Source: Adiantum capillus-veneris
Taxonomy: Eukaryota > Streptophyta > Polypodiopsida > Polypodiales > Pteridaceae
DNA length: 64,000 nucleotides
Direction: 5' to 3'
NCBI GenBank assembly: GCA_014529385.2
Contig: CM043942.1
Coordinates: 60,742,184 to 60,806,183, forward strand
Below the pieces are notes generated by a model. The model did no database searches. It was given only the letters and a program-made list of their open reading frames with translations, and was not told where the DNA came from. Every line of letters starts with the position of its first letter. Positions within the stretch are counted from its first letter, which is position 1. Made by a program: the position numbers and the translations under genes. Shown here piece by piece: positions 12,001 to 23,460 of the stretch.

Positions 12001-12905
12001 TGTACGAGCATTCATGTCTCCAAAAACATTAACTTCAAGTTGATCCTTGTAATGAGCAATGTCTTCCTATAGTTCAACAAAGGGTTGATCTCTATCCATA
12101 TCCAAGCGAGCGTAAAAGATGGAGTCATAGCGAGGAATATAGCAACCAGCCACCACAAACATGACTTGACCATTTGGTGGGCTAATTTCAGTCATAAGTA
12201 GCGTTTATACTTATCTTCTTTGACAATGGAAACATCTTTCAAACCCTTTTTGGTCATACATGCTACGCCTCCTTGGACTCTTCATTGCTTTACATTTTTG
12301 GCCCACATCAAAGAATGCACATAGTCTTTGTCAAATCCAAGAATTTGTTGCGCATCATGCTCCCATGTTTTGGCAAGAAGTATCACATCGGAGTCATTGG
12401 TAAGCTCATCAATGCCAATTCCCACTTTCCATGGATACCCATTACAATTCCAAAAGCTTATTCACAAGTGTGAGGTGGTCTCATAGATCATGTGTCCCTA
12501 TTTGTTGGGTGGACTTGCATCCTCCTCAAGTGGATTTTCTTCTTGAGATGACACCTTAATCTTCTTGCTTATTTCCTCATATGCTTTGCGGCGTACATTT
12601 TGTTGCATAAGAGTGAAATCCTCTTATACATTACAACCCGTTCCTTTGAGGTAGATCCAACTATTGTCAAGGATGATCTTTCTCTTTATCTCATCAGCCA
12701 TGGCACATACAATAGGTCTTTCTCCGGAGCGTGGGACTCCTTGTTTTACAACTCGATGTGCACCATAAGCCATGATTCCTAACATGCCAAAGTGTGTAGC
12801 CAAAAACTCTTCAATAGCAATCGCAAGAGATTGGGGTGTTTCTATGCTTTCCTCCTTGATTCCACGAATGACGATGTTCTTTGAGCGTTTTTGTCATTCT
12901 TGCAA
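9051..12905 (-). pseudogene. Decayed LINE with ORF1 end and ORF2 (endonuclease, reverse transcriptase)
   Basis: Read right to left. An RRM-like ORF1 end (NIVIRGIKEESIE to CAMADEIKRKII) occupies 12885-12505, with one in-frame TAA. An APE-type endonuclease follows: VGIGIDELTNDSDVILLAKT near 12440-12370, then DNVIDYMLFSEA and LESDHRMLCIDL near 11780-11675, where SDH is the usual C-terminal catalytic motif. Reverse transcriptase has FKKAFDMV near 10600, GVKQGCPLSPTLF near 10470 and the catalytic YADD at 10319-10330. The C-terminal region (10082-9463) and a zinc-finger-like ESEYHTLPEC (about 9300-9270) complete ORF2. Many stops and shifts mean it is dead. The 3' end lies at 9051. LINEs move by target-primed reverse transcription. 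Confidence 0.85.
10948..11017. repeat. 35-bp tandem duplication inside the LINE
   Basis: Two copies of a 35-base unit beginning TTGATTTTCCATTTAATC, differing at one base (TTTACACC or TTGACACC). It adds to the damage in ORF2 between endonuclease and RT. Confidence 0.9.
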
Positions 12906-13000
12906 TTCTTAAGTGTCCACATTCTTTTCTTGGACAGTGGCTTGCGTGATAGGAGATGTAGAAACCACATTATCCTTACATATATCAGCCCATGGTTGTT

Positions 13001-13007
<7 letters not shown>

Positions 13008-13032
<25 letters not shown>

Positions 13033-13034
13033 TA
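13008..13034. repeat. (GA)n microsatellite
   Basis: About 12 GA units near the 5' limit of the recognisable LINE. Confidence 0.9.
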
Positions 13035-13105
13035 GGTATGTAGAAATAGCATCTTGAAGGTAACCATGCCAAGCGCAAGAAAAGGTAAGCCCTACAATGA
13101 TCCAC

Positions 13106-13711
13106 TTGTGGTTACCATATTGCATTGCATCTCTCCACTTTTTCTGGCCTTCACGAGCACTAGAGTTGTTGAATGCCTCTACTGTTTGTTAATCTAAGGA
13201 TTAAGGAATAGTCCAATAGTTATTTGACACGTATACAAAAGTATGACACTCTTGTCTTCTCTATTTTGGGTTTTGGTGGTCCTATTTAGATGGAGAACTG
13301 CTAAATGTCTTGATCATAATGCTTAAACTGCTATATTTGGGTGCTTTTGACGAGAGAGCTCATTAAATTTACGGCCCAAAGTAATGAAGTCTCATCTTTT
13401 ATTCTATTTTATATTTCACAAAAGCATTGTCAAAAGATACTAAATCTATGTCAAAAGGCTCTCAAAACAAGGGCATTAATGACAAATCACCTACTTTTTT
13501 CAAACGTATACCTTTTTCACTCTCTCTCTATTTTGTTAGAGGTTTAAGTCTTTTTGTCTCTATATTTTCTTTCTTCTTCTCTAATCTTTGAGTTTCCATG
13601 GCGTCTTTTGCACGTCCCCCTTCACATAACATAACTTCTTGTGACTTTCACAACGTTAGAGAGGATGGTCTTTCGAAGCCCATATCTTTTCGTGTGAATG
13701 ACTAGGTAACA
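13106..13711. other. Spacer, possible promoter of the following gene
   Basis: AT-rich, with no supported frame. It could hold the 5' end of the Trp-rich gene, but no specific element can be assigned. Confidence 0.35.
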
Positions 13712-14945
13712 ATGCTTCCTTCATGCAAAGGTGTACACAGAGTGAAGAGAACTAAACGTGATAAAGTAAAAAACCATTGGAAAGGTCGTGTTCTTGCTTT
13801 CAAAGGGACCGACAATGGTTGGCTAGCTAAGGTTCAACATGTGTACATGGCCAAGGATATGGTGTTAGATTGGGAAGAACATCCCACATTGCATTCTTAC
13901 TGTAAGTACAAAAAAAACTTCTATTTGATACAATGAATTTTTCATTCTCCCATTGTTTTTCTCATTTTTTGATTCCATTCCAGATATATTTCCTTCAACA
14001 GCTGCGGAATGGCAGCTTGTGGAGAGTTTATGTGGGACGTTCAAAGCAATGCATAAAGGGATTGCAGATGCTATGTATGTTGACAAGCCACCTTCCTTTT
14101 ACAAAACAATGGATTTGTTTGTCTATTTTGCAGAATACAAAGTTCCATCACAAGAAGGTGTATATGGAGAACTACATCAATTACCCATCACGAGAAGGTG
14201 TATATGGAGAACTACAAAGTTCCATCACGAGAAGGTGTATATGGAGAACTACATCAATTACCCATTCCCACCATAAGTTCACTTGACTAGGAAGCTCTGA
14301 TGCATGTACTATATCAAGCTTCAAATCCAAGATCAAAGAAGACATCCTTAAAGCTATGTCTCCGGGCAGGATATCAAGAAGGATTAAAGTTCAATGGTTC
14401 TTGCCTATACATGTCTTTGTGGCATGTTTCAAAACAATGGACTTGTAGAGGACAAAGACAATGTGGCTTAATAGAAGACTTTCTATGACTGAACTGGATA
14501 ATGTACTTGGAGACGGATGGAGCACCAAAGAAACTTTCCATATTGGTAATAATATTAGTTGTAGAGTAAGCCCAAATTCTATGTCTATCTCATATCAACT
14601 ATGTCGTCAATCATTAGTTCTGGGCTACGACTATAGGTTATGGAGAAGAAAATTAGGTAGCTGGGTTCCTCTCGACTCTGAAGGAAAATTGTCCAAAGTT
14701 TGAACCAAAGGTCACAGTCCATCCACACACCGAGTATAGAAGCCTGATAGTAACAACAAATTGGAGACTACATGATGTTAGAGAATCTCTTGAGTTTCTT
14801 GATGAGACATCTCCTAAGTATAGATTCAAAGTGGATAAAATTGTGGTGAGCACAAGGATGGAGAATTCAACCTCTTGCATCACATGCCTTCCCCCAAAAA
14901 GAGTTGTATTTGAGCCACTTGCAAGGACTTGAGAAAACAAGTTCA
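13712..14945 (+). pseudogene. Module B: Trp-rich gene of unknown family, partly intact
   Basis: Family not recognised. Exon 1 (13712-13901) encodes a Lys/Arg-rich start, WKGRVLAFKGTDNGW, then VQHVYMAKDMVLDWEEHP. A canonical donor GTAAGT at 13902 and acceptor TTCCAG at 13978-13983 delimit an 82-base intron, and the frame continues across it into FPSTAAEWQLVESLCG. After MDLFVYFAEYK comes a local triplication that shifts the frame. Later frames read MTELDNVLGDGWSTKE (14468 onward) and, one shift later, TEYRSLIVTTNWRLHDVRE (about 14723-14780), ending at TGA near 14930. A similar broken copy is at 2288-3434. It converges on the Ulp1-like gene at 15214. Intron and conserved Trp residues argue for a once-real gene; the triplication and shifts suggest it is now defective. 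Confidence 0.5.
14145..14260. repeat. Local triplication, units of 37-40 bases
   Basis: The phrase GAGAAGGTGTATATGGAGAA with its flanks occurs three times, starting at 14145, 14185 and 14222. The spacings (40 and 37) are not multiples of three, so the copies read in different frames and break the Trp-rich gene. Confidence 0.9.
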
Positions 14946-15213
14946 ATATTGTAATCATTGCATTTTGCAAATATATTTATCATTTCTCTACCTTATTGTG
15001 ATCATTATTTACGTTGTTTTAAACTTACATGACACCATGATACACATTTAAGAATCGATAGTTGGTATTAAGTATTTGAAGTACAAAATTATGAATCACC
15101 AAAGGGTATATATATGTTCATATGGACAAAATGAACAAAAGTGTACATAGCTTTTGTGGAGTAATCAATCATGAAACTCCACTTTTCTTTTTGCCTAAGA
15201 GGATTTTGCATCC

Positions 15214-16371
15214 TCAGAGACCCCTTTTTCTTTTGTATTCAGAAGGGGGTGAAAGTTCAGGAGTGGGCGGTGGTGGTGACTTGGGCTCCTCAGGGCTTGG
15301 CACGAGTGACTTGGGAGGGGTTGGTGCTTTGGGCTCCTGAGGAGTGACTGGCTTGGGTGACTTGGCAACCTTGTTTGGAAACATGAATGGTAGCTTGAAA
15401 GGTGAGCTAGGTGCCTCCCCCTTACTGTTCTTAACTGTACGACGCTTTTGAACCTTGAATTTCAATGGTGAGTGGAATGGATGGCCCTTTGTATGTGCTC
15501 TTTTTTTTGCAGGGCTCTTCTTCTTGGTGGGACTCTTTCCCTTGGCAGTCTTCTTGGTGGGACTCTTCCCCTTGGCAGGACTCTTCTCGACATAGCTCTT
15601 CTTTGTATGGATCTTCTTTGCATGACTTTTCTTCTTCTGATCCATTTTCTTTGCATCCAAACCCTTGGTGACTCTACCTTTCTTTGGTGGCAAAGGAGAT
15701 TCTGGATCATTTGGGTTTATTGATCTTGCCAAAACCATAGAAACAAACTTGTCCCTCACCCACGTGACCCAAGACTCTGGATAGTCATGCAACTGAAACA
15801 AATAGAAAAAGAAATTAAAGGACATGAGTACATACATACATAGTTAAGAAATCAAAATAAATACATGAGCCACACACTTACAGTGAGTGTAGTCATCCTG
15901 CACCTTGCCTCAAGATATCTCCATGCATTGGCAAGCACCCTCCATCCACAAGATGTTGAGTCTGTTTGTAAGGGCACTTTTTTATTGTAGTACTTGAAAC
16001 CTTCTATATTGTAATCCTTATTTGTGGTACTCAGGTAACTAACAATAAGTTTGGCAGCACTGCAAGAAGACACTAAATCAAAAAGCTACTAATAGAAAAC
16101 AATGGGCCATCAAGCATAGATCATACTTCATACTTACAGTTTACTTCTCCCATGGATACTTGACAATGAATTCATAAATATAATATCTTTCTCCAAAATA
16201 TTGAAGATAATAAGACTCCAATGTCCTCTACAAAAAATAACAATTAGCTAGGAATACCACAAAAAGTTAAAAATAACATGTAAGGATTTACCCTTCAACA
16301 TAGGGGTATATTATGTAATTGCAGGTCAGCATGTTAAAATCTTCAAAATACAGCATCCCGTGCGTGCTCCT
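15214..16371 (-). CDS. Module B: spliced Ulp1/C48-like cysteine peptidase with basic, H1-like tail (5' end not found)
   Basis: Proposed exons on the minus strand, with phases that fit: (5' limit uncertain, about 16360)-16292, 16227-16138, 16059-15882 and 15792-15214. Introns start GTAAAT, GTAAGT and GTAAGT and end TGTAG, TGCAG and TTCAG. The protein reads YFEDFNMLTCNYIIYPYVE, then GHWSLIIFN with the catalytic His, FMNSL with Asn at the usual Asp place, and VPLQTDSTSCGW with oxyanion Gln and catalytic Cys (codon 15948-15950). The last exon has a tail with repeated SPAK, SPTKK and SPAKKR motifs (about 15650-15480), then a Pro-rich end with several PPP runs. Ulp1 peptidases cleave SUMO or related linkers; SPKK-type motifs bind AT-rich DNA in linker histones, so a chromatin-bound peptidase is plausible. 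No stop interrupts these exons. Confidence 0.65.
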
Positions 16372-16586
16372 CCATCAGCAAGATTAACTGCAACGCAATG
16401 TCGAAGGGGTTATATAGCATTGTATGTGCTGCAGACCTATTCAATGCAGGGTGTGTGCGCCAAAGAACTTGAAGTGTGTACGCGTGTTGCAGTGCCCGAC
16501 AGAAAATGGCAGGCGGACACAGGGACAGTGATAGTGTGTGACAAATTACAATGCTATTGATAGCAAAAGCGAGTGATGGACTACAG

Positions 16587-16587
<1 letters not shown>

Positions 16588-16635
<48 letters not shown>
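16588..16635. repeat. (TC)n microsatellite
   Basis: About 23 CT units. Confidence 0.95.
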
Positions 16636-16636
<1 letters not shown>

Positions 16637-18640
16637 GGTAAATTGAACAGTTCGTGGAGCCAGAGGATGTATGATGCTAGGGAGGTAGCGATTGAGTACC
16701 CTGCAGGTGAAGGGAGATGGGATTTTGTGAGGGCTTGTCTGCATCTCGCATTGGAATAAACAAGGCATACGAATGAGGATGAGGGCTTCTTTCCACTACA
16801 TGCGGGCAAAGCAAGGGAGGGTGCATCCATGACGCGGTGTTGTTTTGTGTGTAACCGTGATGAGGGGTTTGGGATCACCCTTCAGGTGAATGGGATGCAC
16901 TGCATGTAGAGCCTTGAGAGGTGGTGTGAGTGTGAGGAGGGCTGTGGGAACATCTGTAGGCGTTAGTGTTGAGGCTTGCCAAAGGAACAAAATATATCTG
17001 AACACAATCTCCCTTCAAAGCAATGTAGGACACATCTTCATGTTGATGTTAGCCGTGCCACTATTCTTTACTCTGCTAATCAAACTCTCTAAACTCTATG
17101 GATCAAACTCTCTAAACTCTGATGGTAGCCATGTCTATCCACATCTCCTCTCTATTCACTCCTACTTACCTTTGTCTCCTCCGGCGGAGCCAACGCATTT
17201 GTATTCACGTCCACCTTTAATGCGGCATGGTCACACGCACTACTATCTCCCCACCGATGCCTATGCTTATTCTCCTTATTCTTTTGGCTCTCATGCCCAA
17301 TGCTATCAACTCTTTTCCTTCTCATGTCCAGCACTTTCCTGTGTGAATTTGAGTGCACACTCTCTACAAATGTAGGACTTGCAGCGGGCCTATATTCGTT
17401 GCATACCCTTCCCGACTTGTACCGCACTCCACACTAATTGCATAGACTCTTCGGCCCCATCAGTCCCGCCCTTTATTGCGGCGTCTTCTGTGTAGCACAA
17501 TGAAGACACTTCCTTACTGGGGTAGCATCCTCCACCTTGGTTTTCTTAGGCTTGGGGTTGAGGAGTTTGGTAGAAGGGCGTGTTGCCTTCATCTTCATCG
17601 TCATTGCCATCATCATAGTCGTAGTATGTGTTGTAGACATTGGACTCAGATGATGCAGCTTGAATGGCATATGTGGTGGAGGCAGTTTCCAGAAGGCTTT
17701 CCGAGACTTCAAGGGAGAGAATTCGTGTATTCCAGAGGCAAACAACAGTGAAACATCGTTTGCTACGCGCACGCCCAGGAGCAGGGGACATGTCAAGGCG
17801 GAAGCTGAAGGACACACAATGGTTTCCTCTTGAAAAGTTGTAGCATAGAAACAGGGCTTGTGGTTCGAAAAGACTCTTCGCTGCTCCCATGGCAGTTTTC
17901 GCCCTTGTCATCATCACCCAAGCTGCCATCAGTGCCCCAGTCAAGGCAGGCAGACATCACACTTCACAAAAACCAATAGGAGACAGCCAAGTTGATTATT
18001 GCCCAGATAATGCAATCTGAATTACTAAGGACAATCAAACTATGAGCTTAAAAAGCATTGCCAAAATTTCCATTAAGTTTTTATTAAGAAAACACTCTTT
18101 TCAGCTTTTGTAATTAGTGCAAATTAAATGGTAATTGTCAAAAAAATTATGTTAGAGAAGGGAGTTGGCTCAATCTTAAGCTCATAGGAGGAGGCATTCC
18201 TAAGGCGGTGGACAATGGGGCCACCTATGTCCTCATTGAAAAATCCAAGAGGTCGACGATCACTAGGAAGGCGGAGTACTCGAGATTTGCTGTTGTTTGC
18301 ACCGCATTGGACTTGCCCGTGGGCTTAGCAAGTGGAGACGCATAACCACCATGAGCGGGTGGCAGAGGAGGGGCAATGTCCATTGCCAGGCCAAATTACG
18401 AAGAGGAAGGATGCAGAGAGGGGCTATGGAAGAGAGGGTGTGATTGATAGCCTTGTGTGTGATTGATAGCTTCTTATTTACATAGAAATTTAAAGATAGT
18501 GTTTGTATCTTAGATAGTCCACGTTCAATAGTTAGCACTGTGATATATATTTTGAAGAAATTATGACTACATTGTTTTTTATTAAATATACTTTTTCTTT
18601 CTATTATATCTACTTGAAGGCACATGCCTTGTGATTTTAT
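16636..18640. other. Region without a recognised gene; possible exon on minus strand
   Basis: Higher in GC than its surroundings near 16.8-17.9 kb. A minus-strand frame from about 17930 to 17546 reads through FSRGNHCVSFSFRLDMSPA and an acidic YDYDDGNDDEDEG, but has no recognised domain and overlaps another frame of similar length. I would not call it a gene. Nothing else is supported. Confidence 0.35.
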
Positions 18641-20430
18641 CACTTGTTTGTTTTGGCTTCGCTAAGGACCCAATTATAAAAAACTGGAAATTGTATCAAC
18701 GTAGATCCTCGAGATAGATTGCGATGACCATGAAACTTTTGAGGGATGGGGATTTAAGTGCTTTCCCTACCCTTGCAATGTTTCATTGCCATTCGCTCCC
18801 CTCTCTTCGGTCTAGAGTGGCACAATCGACATTTTTTTCGTTTTGGCTTCGTTAAGGACCCAATGGTAAAAAACTGGCGATTGTGCCACCGTAAACAGTA
18901 AAGACGGATTGCAATGTCTATGAAAGTTTTCCAGGGTGGGGATTAAGGTGCTTTCCTTGCCCGTGAAAAGTTCTCTGGCCATCCGCCCCCGTCTCGTCGG
19001 TCTAGGGTTGTACAATCGCAATTTTTTTTGTTTTGTCTCTGCTAAGGGTCCAATGGTAAAAAACTGGTGATTGTGCAACCGTAGACGTCGAGACGGATTG
19101 CGATGCCCACAAGAGTTTGTAGGGCGTGGTATTTAGGTGCTTTTCTAGCCCCTGCAAAGTTTCATGGCCATCAGCTCCCATCTCGTCGGTTTAGGGTGGC
19201 ACAATCACCAATTTTTTGTTTTGCGCTTCGCTAAGGGCCCAATGGTAAAAAATTGGCTATTGTGTCACCGTAGACTATCGAGACGAATTGTGATCCCTAT
19301 GAAATTTTCAGGGACGGGCATTTAGGTTATTTTTCTGCCCCTGCGTTGTTTCATGGCCATCCGCTCCCGTATTGCCGGTTTAGGGTGGCACAATCGCCAA
19401 TTTTTCCATTTTGGCTTCCCTAAAGGCCCGCTGGTCAGAAACTGGTGATTGTGCCACCGTAGCCTGTCGAGACAGATTGGGTTGCCCATGAAACTTTCCA
19501 GGGGTGGGGATTTAGGTACTTTGCCAACCCTTGCAAAATTTCATGGCCATCCGCTCCCATCTCGTCGGTCTAGGGTGGCACAATCTCCAGTTTTTTTGTT
19601 TTGGCTTCGCTGAGGGCCCAATGGTGAAAAACTGGCGATTGTGCCACTGTAAACCGTCGAGACGAATTGCGATGCCCATGAAACTTTTTAGGGACAGAGA
19701 TTTAGGTGTTTTTCTTGCCCGTGCACAGTTTCATGGACATCCGCTCCCGTGTCGTCAGTATAGGGTGGCACAATCGCCATTTTTTTTTGTTTTGGCTCCA
19801 GTAAGGGCCCAATGGTAAAAACACGCGATTGTGCCACCGTAGCCCATGGTGATGGATTGCGATGCGGATCAAACTCGATGCGCATCAAACTTTGGAGGCA
19901 GGGATTTAGGTGCTTTCCCTATCCTTGCAAAATTTCATGGCCATCCGCTCCCGTCTTGTCGATCTAGGGTAGCACAATCGCCAATTTTTTTGTTTTGGCT
20001 TCGCTAAGGACCCAATGGTAAAAAACTGGTAATTGTGCCACCATAGACCGTCGATACAGATTGCGATGGTCATGAAACTTTTTAGGGGCGAGGATTTAGG
20101 TGCTTTGCCTACCCTAGCAATGTTTCATTGCCATCCAAACCCATCTCACCTGTCTAGGGTGGCTCAATCACCATTGTTTTTGTTTTGGCTTCACTAAGGA
20201 CCCAATGGTAAAAAACTAGCAATTATGCCACCATAGACCGTTGCGGCACATTGCGATGGCCATGAAAATTTGCAAGGACAGAAAACTAGGTGCTTTCGTT
20301 ACCGCTGCAAAGCTTCATGGCCATTCGCTCTCGTACTGTCGGTCCAGGGTAGGACAATCGCCATTTTTTTTGTTTTGGCTTCCCTAAGCACCCAATGGTA
20401 GAAAACTGGCAATTCTACCACTGATAGCCG
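18641..20430. repeat. Tandem satellite, 190-bp period, about 9.5 monomers
   Basis: Equivalent AACTGG positions fall at 18684, 18874, 19064, 19253, 19442, 19632, 19822, 20026, 20216 and 20406, so the period is 189-190 bases, except one monomer (near 19860) with a 14-base insertion. Each monomer contains CATGGCCATCCGCTCCCGT, TTTTGGCTTCGCTAAGG and an inverted repeat: GGTGGCACAATCGCCA with a T run on the left, and an A run with CTGGCGATTGTGCCACC on the right, about 35 bases apart. Monomers differ at many sites, so the array is not freshly amplified. Confidence 0.95.
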
Positions 20431-22080
20431 TTTTTCGGCTCTCTGTAATTGCCATAGTGAGTTATCTCACCCTATCAAATCACTCAAACACTGTGGTTAC
20501 CCTCACCCTTTCACTGTATATAGGTGTGTGTGAGTTAGGGGACTTTTCCCATATCTCCTTACTGAAATAAAAAACCCTCAATTAGCTAGTCATTGGGCTA
20601 GTTGAGCCAAAAAAATAAAAAATATAAGTATATTATGGCCCATGCGTATGTAAATATTTCTTTGTATATAGGGCCTAAATTTTAAAAAAAATCATAATTA
20701 TTTTGGTATTTATTTAAATATTTGTACCTAGGTGTGTGTTATTTATGCTCTGTATATTGCCTCACCGTTACCACAATTTTTCTTACCATTTTTCATACTC
20801 TTTATTCCATATAGAAATATTTTCATGTAACCTTCTCTTATATTTGGTGTAACTCCACCCCAACAAAAATCCAAAAAAACTAGTTTTATTTATGTGTATA
20901 GTTTTTCACTATTGTGATTTTTCCCTTCCTACATCTATTTTGTTTTTTTCTAAAAAATTAGAACACCAAAAATATTTATCTTTTTATGGTAGCTTCATAA
21001 TGAGAGAGATTTCTTTTGACCCCTTTATATTTTTTCCACTTATATTATTTATATTTGACATGTACATATTTTTTAGACCCCTCAATATTTGATTTTCTTA
21101 GTTGTACTATTCACTTATATCATAATCTCAACAATATCTTCAATTATAGACCTACCAAATAAGGTCAAGGATAGGTGGCATGCATACATGCACTATGGAG
21201 GGCTCACTCTTGGAGGTATTCAAAAGAATCATCCAAAGAAGGACCCCACAAGGACCTTGTGCAGTGGAAAAAAACGGTCGGTTTTGCTGAATTTTTAAAG
21301 TTCACTTGCTCTCCGAATTTGAAAAGGTGATACAAACAAAAGTTTTAGCTCGTGGGCTGAACTTTTGTCTCAAATTTTTTCATATTTTTTTGAGCTACGA
21401 GCTGTGAGCTATGATTTTATTAGTGGAGCCCAGTTTTCCCATGCTATGCAGCCACACTCTCTCTTCCACTTTATCGTTTTCCTCTTTCACACACACTTCT
21501 CCACTCATCATTTCCACCTCTCTCACCACTCCTCTCTGCACCCTACTCACCTTCTCCTCAACCTTGAAGAATAAGAGAAACCATGGTGAACTCATACCTC
21601 CCACACACAATTCCATTCCAAAATTGACCACTTAGTCTCATTTTTCCTCCTCCAAATTACCCATATCTATCAAAAAAACCACAAAATTCAGCCTCTTCTC
21701 TTAAAAGACAGCATCATGGTGGTTGATTACTCAGCTTCAAATACCTTGTCTCTCAAGGAAGGTCAAGAGTGGAGAAAAAATGTACCGTCAAAGCTAGTGG
21801 ACCGTCAACAAGCGTCAAAATTGGCCCTACTTAAGACACTTGGAGCATCAACCTTGTAAGAAATCCACCTTTTCTTACCTCTTAAGAGTTTTTCTTCCTT
21901 ATTTGTATCTTACATGGATACTCCCATTGTAAATATCCAATTCCATTTGTAAACTAATACTAACTCTACTAACACTAACCCACTATGAAAAGTCCTATCA
22001 CCTCCATTTCTCTCCTCTCTCTTTCATCACCAACTTCTTGATAATTCCAAGCAAAAGAAATTAGATAAATTGCTGAAATT
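20431..22080. other. AT-rich region without a gene
   Basis: Long A/T runs between 20570 and 21120. Short frames here are low complexity. Nothing is supported. Confidence 0.4.
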
Positions 22081-22792
22081 CTAACCCAACCATGGTTAGA
22101 GGAGTAACCCTAGCCTTCAAAATTGCTATAAAAGGAGGGTGTAGCTAGCACAAAAAGGGGGGGAGCCATAAGCAAGAGCAGTATGCTATAGCTTGAGAAG
22201 CCAAGCTCAACCTCTCTAGAAGGAGCTCTTGAGTGGAAGCTCATTGTCTTATGCATGTGCATGTGTTGTAATAGGGGATTAGCAAGGGAACTCTATGCCA
22301 TTGTAAGAGAGAGAGTGATCATTCAATTGAGAGTAGGAAATCTATCATTTCTCCTACTAGTGTAAGCCCAACATTTGCTGAATCAAGGAGGGTGGATTTG
22401 GACTAAGCTTGGATACTTTGTCTCCCTTCCAACGTGAAGTAATGGACAACAATGATGCGTAAGTGTCTTGGTGTTTTTTGTTAAGTTCTTGATAGCTTGT
22501 CTCTGGTGTTGTCATCAATCTAGCCATAAATCCCACATACTGTAAGAGGGCGACAGGGTGGAGAGGACTCCCTTGGCTTTAAGACAGTGATTGGGGTGGC
22601 TTTTCTTGTGATGTGTTGTGGTGAAATTTACGCAAGCTATGTTGAACAAATACTAATCTCACTTTGATTTGTCATGACAGATTTGTAAGAAGGTATTAAT
22701 GCAACAAGCATCCCCTCCCCCTTTCTCTCTCTTTCTTAAATATATAGTTGTGTTTGCTTGATCATTGCCGATACGTTTCAAAGCAGCCCGAG

Positions 22793-22793
<1 letters not shown>
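22081..22793 (+). promoter_or_regulatory. Possible promoter or solo-LTR-like stretch
   Basis: CTATAAAAGG at about 22129 is a good TATA box, and 50-150 bases downstream follow transcribed-leader-like sequence and purine runs. Similar layouts occur in plant LTRs. I could not find paired ends, a target duplication or a second copy, so this is only a candidate. Confidence 0.3.

Positions 22794-22850
<57 letters not shown>
22794..22850. repeat. (TC)n microsatellite
   Basis: About 28 CT units. Confidence 0.96.
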
Positions 22851-22854
<4 letters not shown>

Positions 22855-23104
22855 TTTTAGTGTGTGAGTGTTCCATTGGTGTTAGGGTTAGTGTAAATTC
22901 CTTGCTTGTTTGTGGGTTGCTCTAACGATTCTCCTCTTTTGCGTCCTAGTTCGCTCTTAAACTAGGTGGTGCCCCTTGTGTAGTTGGGATTTGGCTGTGG
23001 GTTTGTTGTTTTGGTTTGTGTTGTGTTGTGCCCCAGCCCCATTGAGCAGCACGGGAGCCTTGAAGGGTGTCTAGAGGTTGCTCTTCTTATTGCCCGCCCC
23101 GGAC

Positions 23105-23460
23105 CGCCTCACCACCATAGTCCATCGAGACGAATTGTTATGTCTATGAAACTTTTTAGGGGCAAGGCTTTAGGTGCTTTCCTTGCCCTTGTAAAGTTTC
23201 ATGGCCATCCGCTCCCATCTTGTCAGTATAGGGTGTTTTCGTTTTGGCTTCGTTAAGGGCCCAATAGGCAAAAATTGGTGATTTTGCGATGCCCATGAAA
23301 CTTTTCAAGGACATGGATTTAGAGGTTCTCCTTGCCCATGGAAAGTTTCATGGCCATCCGCTCCCGGCTCGTCGATCTAGGGTGGCACAATTGCCAAATT
23401 TTTTTATTTGACTTTGGTAAGGACCCAATGGTCAAAAACTGGTAATTGTGGCACTCTCAA
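23105..23460. repeat. Relic island of the 190-bp satellite
   Basis: About 1.8 monomers of the unit seen at 18.6-20.4 kb, with CATGGCCATCCGCTCCC occurring twice. One monomer has lost about 30 bases around the right arm (the ATTGGTGATTTTGCGATGCC junction), so its hairpin is incomplete. Confidence 0.9.

Noticed and set aside
15122-15340. A Gly-rich plus-strand frame ending GGGDLGSSGLG
   Set aside because: It is antisense to the Pro-rich end of the Ulp1-like gene.
17473-17944. Two overlapping minus-strand frames as a gene
   Set aside because: No domain, overlapping frames of similar length, and no splice or repeat context.
18641-20430. Regular repeats considered as a CRISPR array
   Set aside because: Monomers are about 190 bases with similar sequence throughout and no unique spacers, in a plant-like nuclear context.
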